From: Haloarchaeobius sp. FL176
Lineage (GTDB): Archaea > Halobacteriota > Halobacteria > Halobacteriales > Natrialbaceae
NCBI RefSeq assembly: GCF_024609245.1
Contig: NZ_JANJYH010000006.1
Location: 1 to 64,000, forward strand
DNA: 64,000 bases
Direction of reading: 5' to 3'
Every line of letters begins with the position of its first letter. Position 1 is the first letter of the stretch. The position numbers and the translations under genes are program-made. Positions 13,181-23,083 of the stretch are shown here, piece by piece. The notes under the pieces were generated by a model. It did not search any database. It was not told where the DNA came from and saw nothing but the letters and a program-made list of their open reading frames with translations.

Positions 13181-15310
13181 TCACCGTTCTTCGACGACGA
13201 AATCGAACCGAGCGCCGCCGCCGTCCTCCTCTGCGAGTTCGACCGTCCAGCCGTGGGCCTTCGCGATGTCGGCGACGATAGCCAGGCCGAGGCCCGTGCC
13301 GCCGTCCCGCGAGGTGACGCCGGGTTCGAACACGCTATCTCTGAGCTCGGGTGGGAGCCCGGGACCGTCGTCGGCGACGTAGAACCCCTCCGCGTCCGTG
13401 AGCATCCCGACAGTCACGGTGACGTGATTCCCGTCTGCACCGCCGCCACCGGTCCCGCCCCCGTGCTCGATGGCGTTCCGGAAGAGGTTCTCGAGGAGTC
13501 GAGCGAACTGATCGCGGTCGGCGTCGATGGGCGTCGAGTCGCCGATGTCGAGGCTCGCATCGTCGGTGTCAACGCTCGACCAGGCGACACGCGCGACGGA
13601 TTCGAGTTCGACCGGTACCGTCTCGGATAGCTCGCCACCCTCCCGTGCGAGTGCGAGCACGTCGTCGACGATGCGGCCGATTCGGTCGTGACTCGCCCGC
13701 ACCTCCGTCAGATAGCCACGACACTGCTCGTCCTCGATGTCGTCCTCGAGGAGTTCGACGTAGCCCTCGGCCACGTTCAGGGGGTTGCGGAGGTCGTGGC
13801 TGACCACGCTGGCGAAGCGGTCGAGACGCTCGTTGGTTTCCGCGAGTTCGCGCTCGCGTTCGATGCGTTCGGTCACGTCGCGGGTGTTGATGACGATTCC
13901 CTCGACGGACGGGTCGTCGAGGAGGTTCCGGGCGACCGACTCGTGGACCCGCCAGGAACCGTCTGCGTGGTGGATGCGGTACTCGACCCGCTTGATCGTG
14001 TGGTCGTCCTGAACGCCCTGCGCGAACCTCGTGGCGAGGTCCGCCTGGTCGTCGGGATGGACGTAGTCGAAGGCGTTCCCGCCGACCATCTCCTCGGGGT
14101 CGTAGCCGAGCACCTGCTTCGTCGACGGGCTCTGGTACTGGATGGTCCCGTCGGCGTCGAGGACGGCGACGATGTCGGAGGAGTTCTCGATGAGTGTCTG
14201 GAACCGCTGTTCGGTCTCACGGGTATCGGTCACGTCCCGTAGCACGAGCAGCCGGCTCGCGTCGCCTCGCCCGACCGAAGAGACGGAGGCGTCGACGAAC
14301 CGGCGGCCGGGGCCCTCGCCGACGACGAACTCGGTGCGCTCGTCCCCGTCCTCGCCGAGCACGTCGGCGTCGGTGGGCAGCACGTTGGCAACGGGCTGGC
14401 CGACCGATAGCGACGTCGAGAGGAGGCGTTCGGCGGCGGGGTTCGCGTCGACGAGCCGGTTCGACTCGTCGAGGACGATGTAGCCGTCGCGCATCTCTTC
14501 GATGACCGACTCGCGGGCGACCGGCACCACGTCGAGCAGGTGGTAGCGAGAGATTGCCAGCCAGAACGCGACGCCAGAGACGGTGAACGCCGACCCGGTG
14601 AGGTTCAGGTTGGGGCCGACGCCGGAGAAGTATGCGAGGTTCGTGAGCAGGGGGACGAGCGCACCGAATATCAGGAGGGCGGCCTGCCCGCGGAACGTGG
14701 TGTCCTGCGTGCGCCCCCGGAACAGGAGGATGTAGGCGCCGAAGAGCACGAGTGCGTACGAGTAGAGGGCGTGAACGATGTACACCGGGCCCGGCTCGCG
14801 GTCGAGTATGGGGATGGCTCCGGTCGCCGTTCTCGTCACTTCACCCCCCGCCCAGAGCAGGTCGTGCGACCCAGTCGTCAGCGCCATCAGGAGGAGCACG
14901 ATGGGTTCCACGGCCAGCACGGCGTAGGTCCGGCGGTTCAGCCACCGGTCGCGGCCGGCGTAGTTGAGCGCGAACAGCACCCACGCAAGCGGCGGGACGA
15001 CGGTGACGATGCTCAGCGCGCCCTTCAGCGCGGCCTTGCTCCGCTCGTCGACGATGAGGAGCAGGACGCCGTCGCCAGCCGACCAGATGGCTGCGCCGAA
15101 CATGAGCAGGGCGAACAGCGAGATCAGTCGCCGGTCGCCTGACTGTCCCCGCGCCACGTACAGTGCGTAGAGCGCGAGGCAACCGGAGAGCAGCGCTGAA
15201 CCCACGAGGAGAACGACGAACGCTGCGTGTACCGACGTGATGCTCTCGACGGCGACGAAGATCGACACTAGTACGCTCGGCAGATTCGTGTGAGTAAACT
15301 TATTTTCCAT
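13181..15310 (-). CDS. Sensor histidine kinase with N-terminal 7TM region and two PAS domains
   Basis: A 709-residue membrane kinase. The N-terminal third has about seven hydrophobic segments of the histidine-kinase 7TM type. Two PAS domains follow: one beginning ESVIEEMRDGYIVLDESNR, one beginning FQTLIENSSDIVAVLDADG with a PAC end at INTRDVTERIERE. The HisKA helix contains SHDLRNPLN with the phosphorylated His at about residue 505. The ATPase domain has an N box (LFRNAIEHG, Asn near 612), DDGPGLP and GTGLGLAI. No receiver domain or adjacent response regulator is present, which is common in haloarchaea. It ends 15 bases from the convergent surface-protein gene, and a link to the fibre cluster is only positional. 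The signal sensed is unknown. Confidence 0.9.
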   Translation of the reverse strand: MENKFTHTNLPSVLVSIFVAVESITSVHAAFVVLLVGSALLSGCLALYALYVARGQSGDRRLISLFALLMFGAAIWSAGDGVLLLIVDERSKAALKGALSIVTVVPPLAWVLFALNYAGRDRWLNRRTYAVLAVEPIVLLLMALTTGSHDLLWAGGEVTRTATGAIPILDREPGPVYIVHALYSYALVLFGAYILLFRGRTQDTTFRGQAALLIFGALVPLLTNLAYFSGVGPNLNLTGSAFTVSGVAFWLAISRYHLLDVVPVARESVIEEMRDGYIVLDESNRLVDANPAAERLLSTSLSVGQPVANVLPTDADVLGEDGDERTEFVVGEGPGRRFVDASVSSVGRGDASRLLVLRDVTDTRETEQRFQTLIENSSDIVAVLDADGTIQYQSPSTKQVLGYDPEEMVGGNAFDYVHPDDQADLATRFAQGVQDDHTIKRVEYRIHHADGSWRVHESVARNLLDDPSVEGIVINTRDVTERIERERELAETNERLDRFASVVSHDLRNPLNVAEGYVELLEDDIEDEQCRGYLTEVRASHDRIGRIVDDVLALAREGGELSETVPVELESVARVAWSSVDTDDASLDIGDSTPIDADRDQFARLLENLFRNAIEHGGGTGGGGADGNHVTVTVGMLTDAEGFYVADDGPGLPPELRDSVFEPGVTSRDGGTGLGLAIVADIAKAHGWTVELAEEDGGGARFDFVVEER

Positions 15311-15383
15311 GGCTAGCAGTAGCAGGGCGCAGGCTCCCGCCGGCAGACCGAATGACTATGCCGGGGACGGCCGAATTCGAGCC

Positions 15384-15863
15384 ATGGAACGGTGCTCAGT
15401 CGACGGTAGTCCCGCGACCGAGACGGAAGGCGGTGCGCTCCGACGCTCACTCTCCGATGCACTCGACACCGAGAACGTCTCGCTGAACCGGTACCGCGTC
15501 CCCACCGGCGAGCGCCTGAGCCGCTCGCGCCACGCCCACACCGACCAGGAGGAGGTGTTCCTCGTTCTCTCGGGCGAGGCGACGTTCGAGACGCGCGACG
15601 GCGAGGTGACCGTCGAAGAGCACGAGGCGGTACGGTTCGGTCCGGGCGAGTTCCAGTGCGGCCGGAACGACGCCGACGGCGACCTCGTTGTCCTCGCGGT
15701 CGGCGCGCCCAGAGAGGCGGGCGAGACGCGTATCTCGTGGACGCCCGACCTCGGTGACGTGTCGTGTCCGGGCTGCGGACGGGACGCGATGCGGGTCGAA
15801 GCCGCCGACGACGGTGCGGTGCTCGTCTGTCCCGACTGCGACACGGAGTGGAAACCGGAGTGA
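15384..15863 (+). CDS. Cupin-domain protein with C-terminal zinc ribbon
   Basis: A 159-residue protein. The ATG at 15384 is used because the residues after it fit the fold, whereas an upstream in-frame extension is low in acidic residues. The cupin core includes HAHTDQEEVFLVLSGEA and a second motif VRFGPGEFQCGRN. Histidines in the first motif could bind metal. After the beta barrel come CPGC and CPDC pairs about 25 residues apart, a zinc ribbon not usual for simple cupins. Function cannot be assigned: such proteins may be mannose-6-phosphate isomerase-like enzymes or metabolite sensors. It is divergent from the kinase gene (73-base gap) and just upstream of sucCD. Confidence 0.8.
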   Translation: MERCSVDGSPATETEGGALRRSLSDALDTENVSLNRYRVPTGERLSRSRHAHTDQEEVFLVLSGEATFETRDGEVTVEEHEAVRFGPGEFQCGRNDADGDLVVLAVGAPREAGETRISWTPDLGDVSCPGCGRDAMRVEAADDGAVLVCPDCDTEWKPE

Positions 15864-15951
15864 CTCTGCCGAACCGACGAGCATGCCGCAAGCGACCGAC
15901 GGTTTCGATACTACTAACTCCGGGTCGGCGAAACATCCGTTCGAGCTAACA

Positions 15952-17100
15952 ATGAAACTGCACGAGTACCAGGCGAAGCAGGTCTTCGCCGATGCCGGTA
16001 TCCCGACGCCGCCGTCGACACTCGCGGACAACGTCGACGACGCCGTTGCGGCGGCCGAGGAGATCGGCTACCCGGTCGCGATCAAGGCGCAGGTACAGGT
16101 GGGTGGACGTGGGAAGGCGGGCGGCATCAAGCTCGTCGACGACGCCGACGAGGCCCGCGAGGCCGCCGACGCCATCCTCGGGATGGACCTCAAGGGCATC
16201 CACGTCGACCGCGTCCTCGTCGAGGGGGCCGTCGACTTCGTGAACGAACTGTACGTCGGGGTCACGATGGACCGCGGCGAGGGCAAGCCCGTCGCGATGG
16301 TCTCGACCCGCGGTGGCGTCAACATCGAGGAGGTCGCCGAGGAGGACCCGGACGCCATCGTGCGCGAGCACGTCGACCCCTCGTTCGGGATGCATCCCTA
16401 TCAGGCGCGCCGAGCCGTCTACGAGGCAGGCGTCGAGCGTGACGTCGCCAACGACGTCGCCAGCGTCCTCCAGACGCTCTACACGCTCTGGGACGACAGG
16501 GACGGTGCCGACGCCGAGATCAACCCGCTGATGGTCACGAGCGACCGCGAGGTCATCGCGGCCGACGCCGTCATGAACATCGACGAGGACGCGCTGTTCC
16601 GCCAGCCCGAGCTCGCCGAGATGGAGGAGGACGCCGCGGGCGGCGACGACCTCGAAGCCAAGGCCGACGAGTACGGCTTCGACTACGTCCGTCTCGACGG
16701 CAACGTCGGCATCATCGGCAACGGTGCCGGCCTCGTCATGACGACGCTGGACCTCGTCGACCACTACGGCGGCAAGCCCGCTAACTTCCTCGACATCGGC
16801 GGCGGTGCGAAGGCCGAGCGCGTGACGAACGCGCTGGACATGGTGTTCTCCGACGAGAACGTCGACTCGGTCGTCTTCAACATCTTCGGCGGCATCACCC
16901 GCGGCGACGAGGTCGCCCGCGGCATCAACGAGGCCCTCGAGGGCTTCGACGAGATTCCCAAGCCGGTCGTCGTCCGCCTCGCGGGCACGAACTGGGAGGA
17001 GGGAATGGAGATTCTGAACGAGGACCTCGTCACGGTCGAGAAGACCCTCGAGGACGCGGTCCAGCGTGCAGTCGCCAACGCGGACGAGGTGGACCAATGA
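15952..17100 (+). CDS. sucC: Succinyl-CoA ligase, beta subunit
   Basis: A 382-residue protein of normal length. [20 protein letters not shown] is the standard N-terminus, and [13 protein letters not shown] is the ATP-grasp glycine loop. EINPLMVT and [14 protein letters not shown] are also family landmarks, and the DIGGGAKAE and [10 protein letters not shown] motifs mark the CoA-ligase domain. With the alpha subunit it converts succinyl-CoA, ADP and phosphate to succinate, ATP and CoA in the citric acid cycle. An open frame extends upstream, but the ATG at 15952 gives the conserved start. The stop overlaps the sucD start (ATGA), so the two subunits are translationally coupled. Confidence 0.96.
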   Translation: MKLHEYQAKQVFADAGIPTPPSTLADNVDDAVAAAEEIGYPVAIKAQVQVGGRGKAGGIKLVDDADEAREAADAILGMDLKGIHVDRVLVEGAVDFVNELYVGVTMDRGEGKPVAMVSTRGGVNIEEVAEEDPDAIVREHVDPSFGMHPYQARRAVYEAGVERDVANDVASVLQTLYTLWDDRDGADAEINPLMVTSDREVIAADAVMNIDEDALFRQPELAEMEEDAAGGDDLEAKADEYGFDYVRLDGNVGIIGNGAGLVMTTLDLVDHYGGKPANFLDIGGGAKAERVTNALDMVFSDENVDSVVFNIFGGITRGDEVARGINEALEGFDEIPKPVVVRLAGTNWEEGMEILNEDLVTVEKTLEDAVQRAVANADEVDQ

Positions 17101-17966
17101 GCGTACTAGTCGACGACGACACCAGAGTGGTTGTACAGGGCATCACCGGCGGCGAGGGCAAGTTCCACGCCGGCCAGATGATCGAGTACGGGACCAACGT
17201 GGTCGCGGGTGCGGTGCCGGGCAAGGGTGGACAGGAGGTCCACGGCGTCCCGGTCTACGACACCGTCGACCAGGCTGCGCGCGAGGAGGACGCCGACGCC
17301 TCCGTCGTGTTCGTCCCGCCGGCGTTCGCGGCCGACGCCATCTTCGAGGCGCTCGACTCGCCGGTCGACCTCGCCGTGGCCATCACGGAGGGCATCCCGA
17401 CGCAGGACATGGCCCGCGTGAACAAGCGGCTCTCCGAGGTCGACACGCGACTCATCGGCCCGAACTGTCCGGGTATCATCACGCCGGGCGAGGCCAAGCT
17501 GGGCATCCTGCCCGGTAACATCTTCGAGTCCGGCAACGTCGGGCTCGTCTCCCGCTCCGGCACGCTCACGTACCAGGTCGTCTCGAACCTGACCGAGCGC
17601 GGCATCGGCCAGACGACGGCCATCGGCATCGGCGGTGACCCCATCATCGGCACCGACTTCGTCGACGCGCTGCGCCTCTTCGAGGACGACTCAGACACCG
17701 ACGCCATCGTCATGTGCGGTGAGATCGGTGGCGAGGACGAGGAGGAGGCCGCCGCGTTCATCGACGACTACGTCGACACGCCCGTCGCCGGGTTCATCGC
17801 GGGTCGCACCGCCCCGCCGGGCAAGCGGATGGGCCACGCTGGCGCCATCGTCTCCGGCTCCGGCACCGGCACCGCCCAGTCGAAGATCGACGCGCTGAAC
17901 GACGCGGGCGTCCCCGTCGGCGATACCCCCGAGGAGGTCGCCGACCACATCGAGAGCTTCCTGTAG
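17097..17966 (+). CDS. sucD: Succinyl-CoA ligase, alpha subunit
   Basis: A 289-residue protein of normal length. [22 protein letters not shown] is the conserved CoA-binding start (seen here as [11 protein letters not shown] then FHAGQM), [15 protein letters not shown] follows, and GHAGAIVSG carries the phosphohistidine at residue 247. It forms the second half of succinyl-CoA synthetase with the upstream gene, with a 4-base overlap. The stop lies 21 bases before the end of the convergent acidic-protein gene, so transcription from both sides must terminate in a very short space. Confidence 0.96.
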   Translation: MSVLVDDDTRVVVQGITGGEGKFHAGQMIEYGTNVVAGAVPGKGGQEVHGVPVYDTVDQAAREEDADASVVFVPPAFAADAIFEALDSPVDLAVAITEGIPTQDMARVNKRLSEVDTRLIGPNCPGIITPGEAKLGILPGNIFESGNVGLVSRSGTLTYQVVSNLTERGIGQTTAIGIGGDPIIGTDFVDALRLFEDDSDTDAIVMCGEIGGEDEEEAAAFIDDYVDTPVAGFIAGRTAPPGKRMGHAGAIVSGSGTGTAQSKIDALNDAGVPVGDTPEEVADHIESFL

Positions 17967-17987
17967 GCTCTCGCCCGATTCCGCTTC

Positions 17988-20087
17988 TCAGAACAGGTTC
18001 CGCAGCCACGCCGCCAGCCTGCCGAGCGGCCCACGCGACGACCCGTCGTCGTCCTCCAGCCGCCCGACGACGACGTCGTCATACTCGTCGTCGTGCTCGA
18101 CGTCCGCGAGCGCGCTCTCGTCGGGGTCGGCGAGCAGGTCCGCGCCGACGGGGTCGTCGGGTGAGATGTCGGGCTGTTCGGCGGTGTCTCCGACCGGCCC
18201 GGTGGGGTCCGGCTCGTCCCCGTCGTCGGACGACGGCGTCGACGATGGCGGACCGACACCGCCGGCCAGCGGGCCAGCAGTGCTCGTCTCCTCGTCGACG
18301 TCTACGTCCGGAATATCGCTCTTGTCGACGTCGAGGTCGACCTCGTCGATGCTCGGTGACGCCTCCGGCTCGCCGTCGTCGATGGAGTCGTCCATCTCGC
18401 CCGGACCTTCGGTGGTGGGCGTCGTGGGTTCTTCGGTGGGTGACGGCTCGGTCGTCCCTCCTGACGCGAGGTCCGCCAGCGCGTCGGCGTTCGCGTCGGT
18501 GTCGTCGTCCGGGATGCTCGCCGGCTCGTCGGCAGTCGGTACGTCGATGTCGTCGTCGGCAGTCGAGTCTACCGTGTCGGGGTCGGCGGCCGGCGCGGTC
18601 GGCTCGTCGGGAACGGGTTCGAGGCCATCGTCGTCGCCGACCGACGGCTCGGCTAGGGTGGCTGACTCGTCCTCGACGACGGTCGTCTCCGGTGCGCCTG
18701 CCGCGGTGCCGACATCGTCGTCAGCCACCGGCTCCTCGCTCCCGACCTCGGTCGCACCGGGTGCCGCCACCGCATCCCCCGTGTCCTGTTCGGGCGTGGT
18801 CAGCTCGTCGGGGTCGAGAACCGGCGTCGAGCTGTCCTCGGTCTCGACTGGGGGGCCGGGCGCCTCCTCGGAGGCGGCGTCCCCGGCAGCGTAAGCACCG
18901 TCCGGTTCGGTTGGTCCCTCCTCGGCGGATTCCGGTGCCGCGTCGCCCGGTTCCGTCTCCACGGCGTCGAGCACGTCGTCGGTCGCCATGCGATCGGGTG
19001 CCGTCTCCCGGACCGGAGGGTTGGCCTCCTCGAGTCCGGCGAACACGTCGTCCAGCCCGTCCTCGACCACGGTCGTCCTCGGGCTGCCGCCGACCAGTCC
19101 AGCGGAGCCGTCCGCCCCCGGTTGCCGGTCGTCTTCGGCCCCTTCGGCCTCGCTCCGGGAGACAGGTTGCTTGTCAACGCTCTCGTCGGGCGAGTGCGTC
19201 GGTTCGTCGAGGTCCGACAGCAGCGTCTCGACGTCGTCGTCGACACTCTCGTTCGCCGACGCCGCATCGCTCTGGTCGGCCTCCACATCGGCATCGATAG
19301 CCTCGAACACCTCGTCGATGCCCTCTCCGACGGTGGTCTCCGGCCCGGCGTCCACGTCCATCTCGGTGTCCAGGGACCGCGAGGAGCGATGCACCCGCGG
19401 GCCGGTGCCCATGGACTCCGCGAAGGCGTCCCCGGCGACGCCTGCCAGCTCGGAGCCGCGGTCGTGCTCATTGTGGTCGGCGGCGGCCGCGGCGAAATCG
19501 GCGGGCTGTTCGGCCCGGAGGAGTGGGCGACGGAACACCCTGACGCGCTCGCCGTACCGCTCGCGGAGGGTCGCCAGGCGGTCCGTCTCGACGCAGACGA
19601 ACCGCCAGCGTCCGTCGCGGTCGGTCAGCAGTGCGAACGTCAGCCCGTCGAGCAGCTCGGCGACAGCGGCGGCGAGCGCCGGGTAGTTGTGCTGCCCGAG
19701 GTCGGACGTTGGATAGGTGAACCTGGACTCGTGGGTGTCACCGTCCGGTGCCTCCACGGTGACGGTGAACGGGTCCTCGCCCGAGAGGTCGACGCGCCAG
19801 CCGTGGATGCGGCACGCCTCGTCGAGCTGGCGGGCCGGAGCCCGCGCACAGTACTCGCGCTCGGCGTCGATGCCGGCGGGACCGGTCGCGAGCGCGTCGT
19901 GCAGTCGCTCGTAGAGCGTCGACTCTTCGGCGTGGTCGAAGCGGCGGTCGAGGAACTCGGGGAGAGAGACTCCGTCAGGGAGCGACGCCCCGTCGTGGGC
20001 CGCCAGTATCTCCTCGTCCGAGCGGCCGAACTCGCGCAGGACGGCCACGTACTCGGTCAGCCGCTCGCGTCGGTCGCGGTCGGTCAT
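17988..20087 (-). CDS. Large acidic protein with conserved N-terminal domain (paralogue 1 of 4)
   Basis: A 699-residue protein with no signal peptide. Residues 1 to about 205 form a folded domain shared with the genes at 20164 and 21992: an initial helical region (YVAVLREFGRSDEEILAAHDG), a GIDAEREY box, and a beta region ending GRWRFVCVETDRLATLRERYG. Residues about 206-680 are Asp/Glu/Pro/Thr-rich and almost certainly disordered. The chain ends with GPLGRLAAWLRNLF, an amphipathic helix that could bind a membrane or partner. The function is unknown. The four-gene tandem array and similar architecture point to repeated duplication with fast divergence of the acidic linkers. The gene converges on sucD. 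Confidence 0.85.
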   Translation of the reverse strand: MTDRDRRERLTEYVAVLREFGRSDEEILAAHDGASLPDGVSLPEFLDRRFDHAEESTLYERLHDALATGPAGIDAEREYCARAPARQLDEACRIHGWRVDLSGEDPFTVTVEAPDGDTHESRFTYPTSDLGQHNYPALAAAVAELLDGLTFALLTDRDGRWRFVCVETDRLATLRERYGERVRVFRRPLLRAEQPADFAAAAADHNEHDRGSELAGVAGDAFAESMGTGPRVHRSSRSLDTEMDVDAGPETTVGEGIDEVFEAIDADVEADQSDAASANESVDDDVETLLSDLDEPTHSPDESVDKQPVSRSEAEGAEDDRQPGADGSAGLVGGSPRTTVVEDGLDDVFAGLEEANPPVRETAPDRMATDDVLDAVETEPGDAAPESAEEGPTEPDGAYAAGDAASEEAPGPPVETEDSSTPVLDPDELTTPEQDTGDAVAAPGATEVGSEEPVADDDVGTAAGAPETTVVEDESATLAEPSVGDDDGLEPVPDEPTAPAADPDTVDSTADDDIDVPTADEPASIPDDDTDANADALADLASGGTTEPSPTEEPTTPTTEGPGEMDDSIDDGEPEASPSIDEVDLDVDKSDIPDVDVDEETSTAGPLAGGVGPPSSTPSSDDGDEPDPTGPVGDTAEQPDISPDDPVGADLLADPDESALADVEHDDEYDDVVVGRLEDDDGSSRGPLGRLAAWLRNLF

Positions 20088-20163
20088 CCGTTAGATTACG
20101 GTTCGCCTCTCACGGATATTAACGTTCGGTACGACCGTGCGACAGGAGTCGCACCGAGCCCGC

Positions 20164-21903
20164 TCAGAAGAGTCCCTTGATCGCGCCGACGATGCGTCCG
20201 ACGAGCCCCGGCGAATCATCGCTGTCCGCCGTCGCTGCCCCGTCGTCCGCCGCCGAATCCTCGGTCGCCGTCGTGGATTCGGCCGCCGCCGTCGGGTCGC
20301 CTCCGGTCCGTGCCGTCGGTTCGTCTCCGGTCGCCTCGTCAGCGGCCGCCGTGGCGTCGACAGGCTCCGGCTCCGCGGTCGCCGGCTCTGGAGTCACCGT
20401 CTCGGACGGCTCGGTGCCGGACTCCGCCGGGGCGGCTGGCGCATCCGCCGGTGTGTCGGCTCCCGCCGCTTCCTCGCTCTCGGCGGACCCGCTGGTCGGT
20501 TCCACTGCTGGGTCGGGAGCAGTGTCGGCCGAGCCGGCTGCCGGGTCCGCCGCCACTTCGGCGTCTGCCGCAGGTTGCTCGGGCTCGGCCGCGTCCGCTG
20601 GCCCCTCGTCCACCGACTCGTCTGCGGACTCCGCCGGTGGGTCTGCTGCGGCGGTCTCTGCCGTCTCCGCGCGTGCCGGCTCCGGGTCTGCGGTGACGAA
20701 TCCGCCGTCGTCGTCCGCGTCGACGGAGCCACTCTCCGCCGTTGCCTGCTCGTCAGTCACCGGCGTCGGCTCCGCCTCCGTGGCAGGCTCGGGCTCGGCA
20801 GGTGCAGCGGGTTCGGGTTCTGCCTCTGTGGCAGGCTCGGGCTCGGCAGGTGCAGCGGGTTCGGGCTCTGCCTCCGTGGCAGGCTCGGGTTCCGGTTCCG
20901 CGGCCGGTTCACCAGTCGTTTCGTCCGTGGCTCCGGTGGTGTCCGCCCCGACCAGGTCCTCGACAGTCTTGCCGGTGGACTCGATCTCGACGCTTCCCTC
21001 GCCCCCGGCGTTCGCGTCCTCCTCGATGGTCGAGAAGATGTCCTCGAGCCCGGTCTCGACCGTGGGCTCGTCGGCCGTCTCCGCCGTGTCGTCGCCGCCG
21101 GAGCCTTCCAGGTCGACGTTGCTGAGGTCGGAGCCGCCCCTCCCGAGCCAGCCCTCGGTGGATTCGTCGACGCCGATGTCGCCGTCGCTTTCGTCGGCTG
21201 CCTCGCTCGATTCGTCCCCGGCGGTGGCCTCGACGGCGGGCTCCTCGACTGCCTGTCCCGAGGCGAACTCGGCGGGGCTGTGCTCGTGGAGGAGCGGTTC
21301 GCCGAAGCACTCGATGCCGTCGCCGTAGTGCTCTTCGAGCGCGTCGAGACGGTCGCCTTCGAGCAGGACGAACCGCCAGCGGTCCTCGGCCCAGTCCGAC
21401 AGCATCACGAAGGTGAGCGGAACACCGTCGAGCAGCTCGTTCTGGACGGCTGCAACGAGCGCGGGGTAGTTCTGCTCGCCGAGGGCGGTCTCCGGGTACT
21501 CGAAGGTGGTCGTCCGGACGTTCCCGTTCGGGTCCTCGAGCGCGATACGGAACGGCTGGGAGGGATCGGCTCCGGAGTCCAGCGGCTCGCCGCTGTCGTC
21601 CAGGAAGTACATGGAGAACCCGAACGCGCCCATGACCGTGTTGAGCTGCTGGGGAACGACCCGGTTCGAGTAGTCACGCGGGGCGTCGATACCGCGGGTC
21701 GCCGTGGCGAGCACGCGATGTGTCTGGTCGTATAGGTTCTTGGGTGTCGGCTCACCGTCCAACGACTCCAGTACGATTCGGCCCACCGACACATCGTCGG
21801 GTGGGTCGGTGACACCGTACACCTCGCAGATATCTTCGTCGGAGAGGCCGCACCGCCGGAGTACAGTGACGTGGTGTGAGACGAGATCCTCGGGACTGCC
21901 CAT
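20164..21903 (-). CDS. Large acidic protein with conserved N-terminal domain (paralogue 2 of 4)
   Basis: A 579-residue relative of the gene at 17988-20087. The N-terminal domain (about 1-215) has HVTVLRRCGLSDEDICEVYG, RGIDAPRDYSNRVV, TALGEQNYPALVAAVQNEL and DRWRFVLLEGDRLDALEEHYG at positions equivalent to its neighbour. The middle is disordered and includes an Ala/Glu/Pro tract made of repeated AEPEPATEAEPEPAAP units around residue 350-390. The end SPGLVGRIVGAIKGLF is again an amphipathic helix. No signal peptide, metal site or catalytic motif is visible. A gap of 76 bases separates it from paralogue 1, with a TTAATAT-type box before that gene, so each may have its own promoter. Confidence 0.85.
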   Translation of the reverse strand: MGSPEDLVSHHVTVLRRCGLSDEDICEVYGVTDPPDDVSVGRIVLESLDGEPTPKNLYDQTHRVLATATRGIDAPRDYSNRVVPQQLNTVMGAFGFSMYFLDDSGEPLDSGADPSQPFRIALEDPNGNVRTTTFEYPETALGEQNYPALVAAVQNELLDGVPLTFVMLSDWAEDRWRFVLLEGDRLDALEEHYGDGIECFGEPLLHEHSPAEFASGQAVEEPAVEATAGDESSEAADESDGDIGVDESTEGWLGRGGSDLSNVDLEGSGGDDTAETADEPTVETGLEDIFSTIEEDANAGGEGSVEIESTGKTVEDLVGADTTGATDETTGEPAAEPEPEPATEAEPEPAAPAEPEPATEAEPEPAAPAEPEPATEAEPTPVTDEQATAESGSVDADDDGGFVTADPEPARAETAETAAADPPAESADESVDEGPADAAEPEQPAADAEVAADPAAGSADTAPDPAVEPTSGSAESEEAAGADTPADAPAAPAESGTEPSETVTPEPATAEPEPVDATAAADEATGDEPTARTGGDPTAAAESTTATEDSAADDGAATADSDDSPGLVGRIVGAIKGLF

Positions 21904-21991
21904 GCTCCAAGTGACCAGTCAACCGTTCTTAGGCGTGTCGGCCAACCGGTCGGTCAGCAGGACGACAGATGTGTAAAACGAAATTATATTT

Positions 21992-23032
21992 TCAGCTGTC
22001 CGGTCCGTCGCCCGACTCGTCCGCCACCTCGCCCGGGGCGGCGATGGGCTCTTCGTCGACCTCGCCGCGAGCCACGATGGGGTCCTCCTCGACCTCGCCG
22101 CGAGCCACGATGGGCGGCTCGTCCAGGGCCGGACCGGGGGGCTCGCCCGGCGGTGCGTCCAGCGCTGGCCTGTCTGCTGGGGCATCGAGTGCGTTGGTCG
22201 GGTGGGGGTCGCCGGTATCCTCGACGTGGCCCGGCGCGACGATTGGGTCCTCTTCCACTTCGCCACGGGCCACGATGGGGTCCTCCTCGACCTCGCCGGG
22301 TGCGGCTACCGGTGGCTCGTCGAGCGGTGGCCCCGCCGGCTCCGACGGTGCCGCGTCGAGCGCACGCTGGGAAGTCGCCCCGTCGAGCGGCGTCGGCTCC
22401 TCGTCGTCGGTCGCTGCTTGCTCGATGGCGTCGAGCACCTCGTCGACGCTCCGGTCGGCGACCACCCGCTTCGGTCCCCCACCCGGTGGCGCGAGCTCCG
22501 TCCCAGTGTCCCGGTACACCGGTGGCAGGTGGTCGGCGGGGTCGAGCGTCCGGTCGGCAGGCTGGTCGGTGTGGAACGTCGCCAGCCCCTCCAGGTCGGC
22601 GTACTGGCCGAACTGCTCTTTGACGCCGGCCAGCCGACGAGTCTCGACGACGACGAACCGCCATCGGTCGTCGTCCGCCAGCCTGACGACACGGTAGCTG
22701 CCGTCGAGTACGGCGCGTTCGACCGCAGCGATGCGCTCGAACAGGCTGCCCTCCGCGTCCGCGATTGCGGCCGCGGCGTCGCTGCGCCCGAGGCCCCGAA
22801 GCACGGCACGGAGTGCCGCCGCCACCGCCGCACCGTCGGCGTCACCGGGGCAGTCCACGCCGCGGTCGGAGCCCGCGAGTGTCGCCAGCAGTCGCGCGTG
22901 TCGGGCCCGGGACGACGGCAGCTCGAACAGCGTCTCGACGGGTCCTCCCGTGTCCTCGCCCAGGCGGATCTCTCGCTCGCTCAACCCCAGCCCCCGGCAG
23001 ATCGCCACGTACCTGGATGCGTCACGGCTCAT
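21992..23032 (-). CDS. Acidic protein with conserved N-terminal domain and internal repeats (paralogue 3 of 4)
   Basis: A 346-residue protein. I choose the second ATG (23032) because it aligns the MSRDASRYVAICRGLGLSE start with the two neighbouring paralogues. The N-terminal domain runs to about residue 190 and contains RGVDCPGDADG and DRWRFVVVETRRLAGVKEQFG. After that comes a disordered region with a duplicated block: PLDEPPVAAPGEVEEDPIVA and a near copy about 80 residues later, each with two or three GEVEEDPIVA units. Unlike the other three it lacks a C-terminal amphipathic helix and ends in GEVADESGDGPDS. A C-terminal deletion or a distinct role is possible. The function is unknown. Confidence 0.82.
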   Translation of the reverse strand: MSRDASRYVAICRGLGLSEREIRLGEDTGGPVETLFELPSSRARHARLLATLAGSDRGVDCPGDADGAAVAAALRAVLRGLGRSDAAAAIADAEGSLFERIAAVERAVLDGSYRVVRLADDDRWRFVVVETRRLAGVKEQFGQYADLEGLATFHTDQPADRTLDPADHLPPVYRDTGTELAPPGGGPKRVVADRSVDEVLDAIEQAATDDEEPTPLDGATSQRALDAAPSEPAGPPLDEPPVAAPGEVEEDPIVARGEVEEDPIVAPGHVEDTGDPHPTNALDAPADRPALDAPPGEPPGPALDEPPIVARGEVEEDPIVARGEVDEEPIAAPGEVADESGDGPDS

Positions 23033-23083
23033 GTGATACTGCCCCACACGGCCCTCGGGGAGAAAAAGGTAGTCCCGGCCGCC

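Noticed and set aside
13181-15310. Histidine kinase as a part of the fibre operon
   Set aside because: It is on the opposite strand and converges on the last fibre gene; only proximity supports a link.
18166-19686. Ser-rich plus-strand frames opposite the first acidic gene
   Set aside because: Same antisense artefact of Asp/Glu codons; no promoter or ribosome binding site.
20177-21328. Long plus-strand open frame opposite the second acidic gene, Ser/Ala/Val-rich
   Set aside because: It is the mirror of the GC-rich acidic codons on the minus strand; no start signal and no plausible protein composition.
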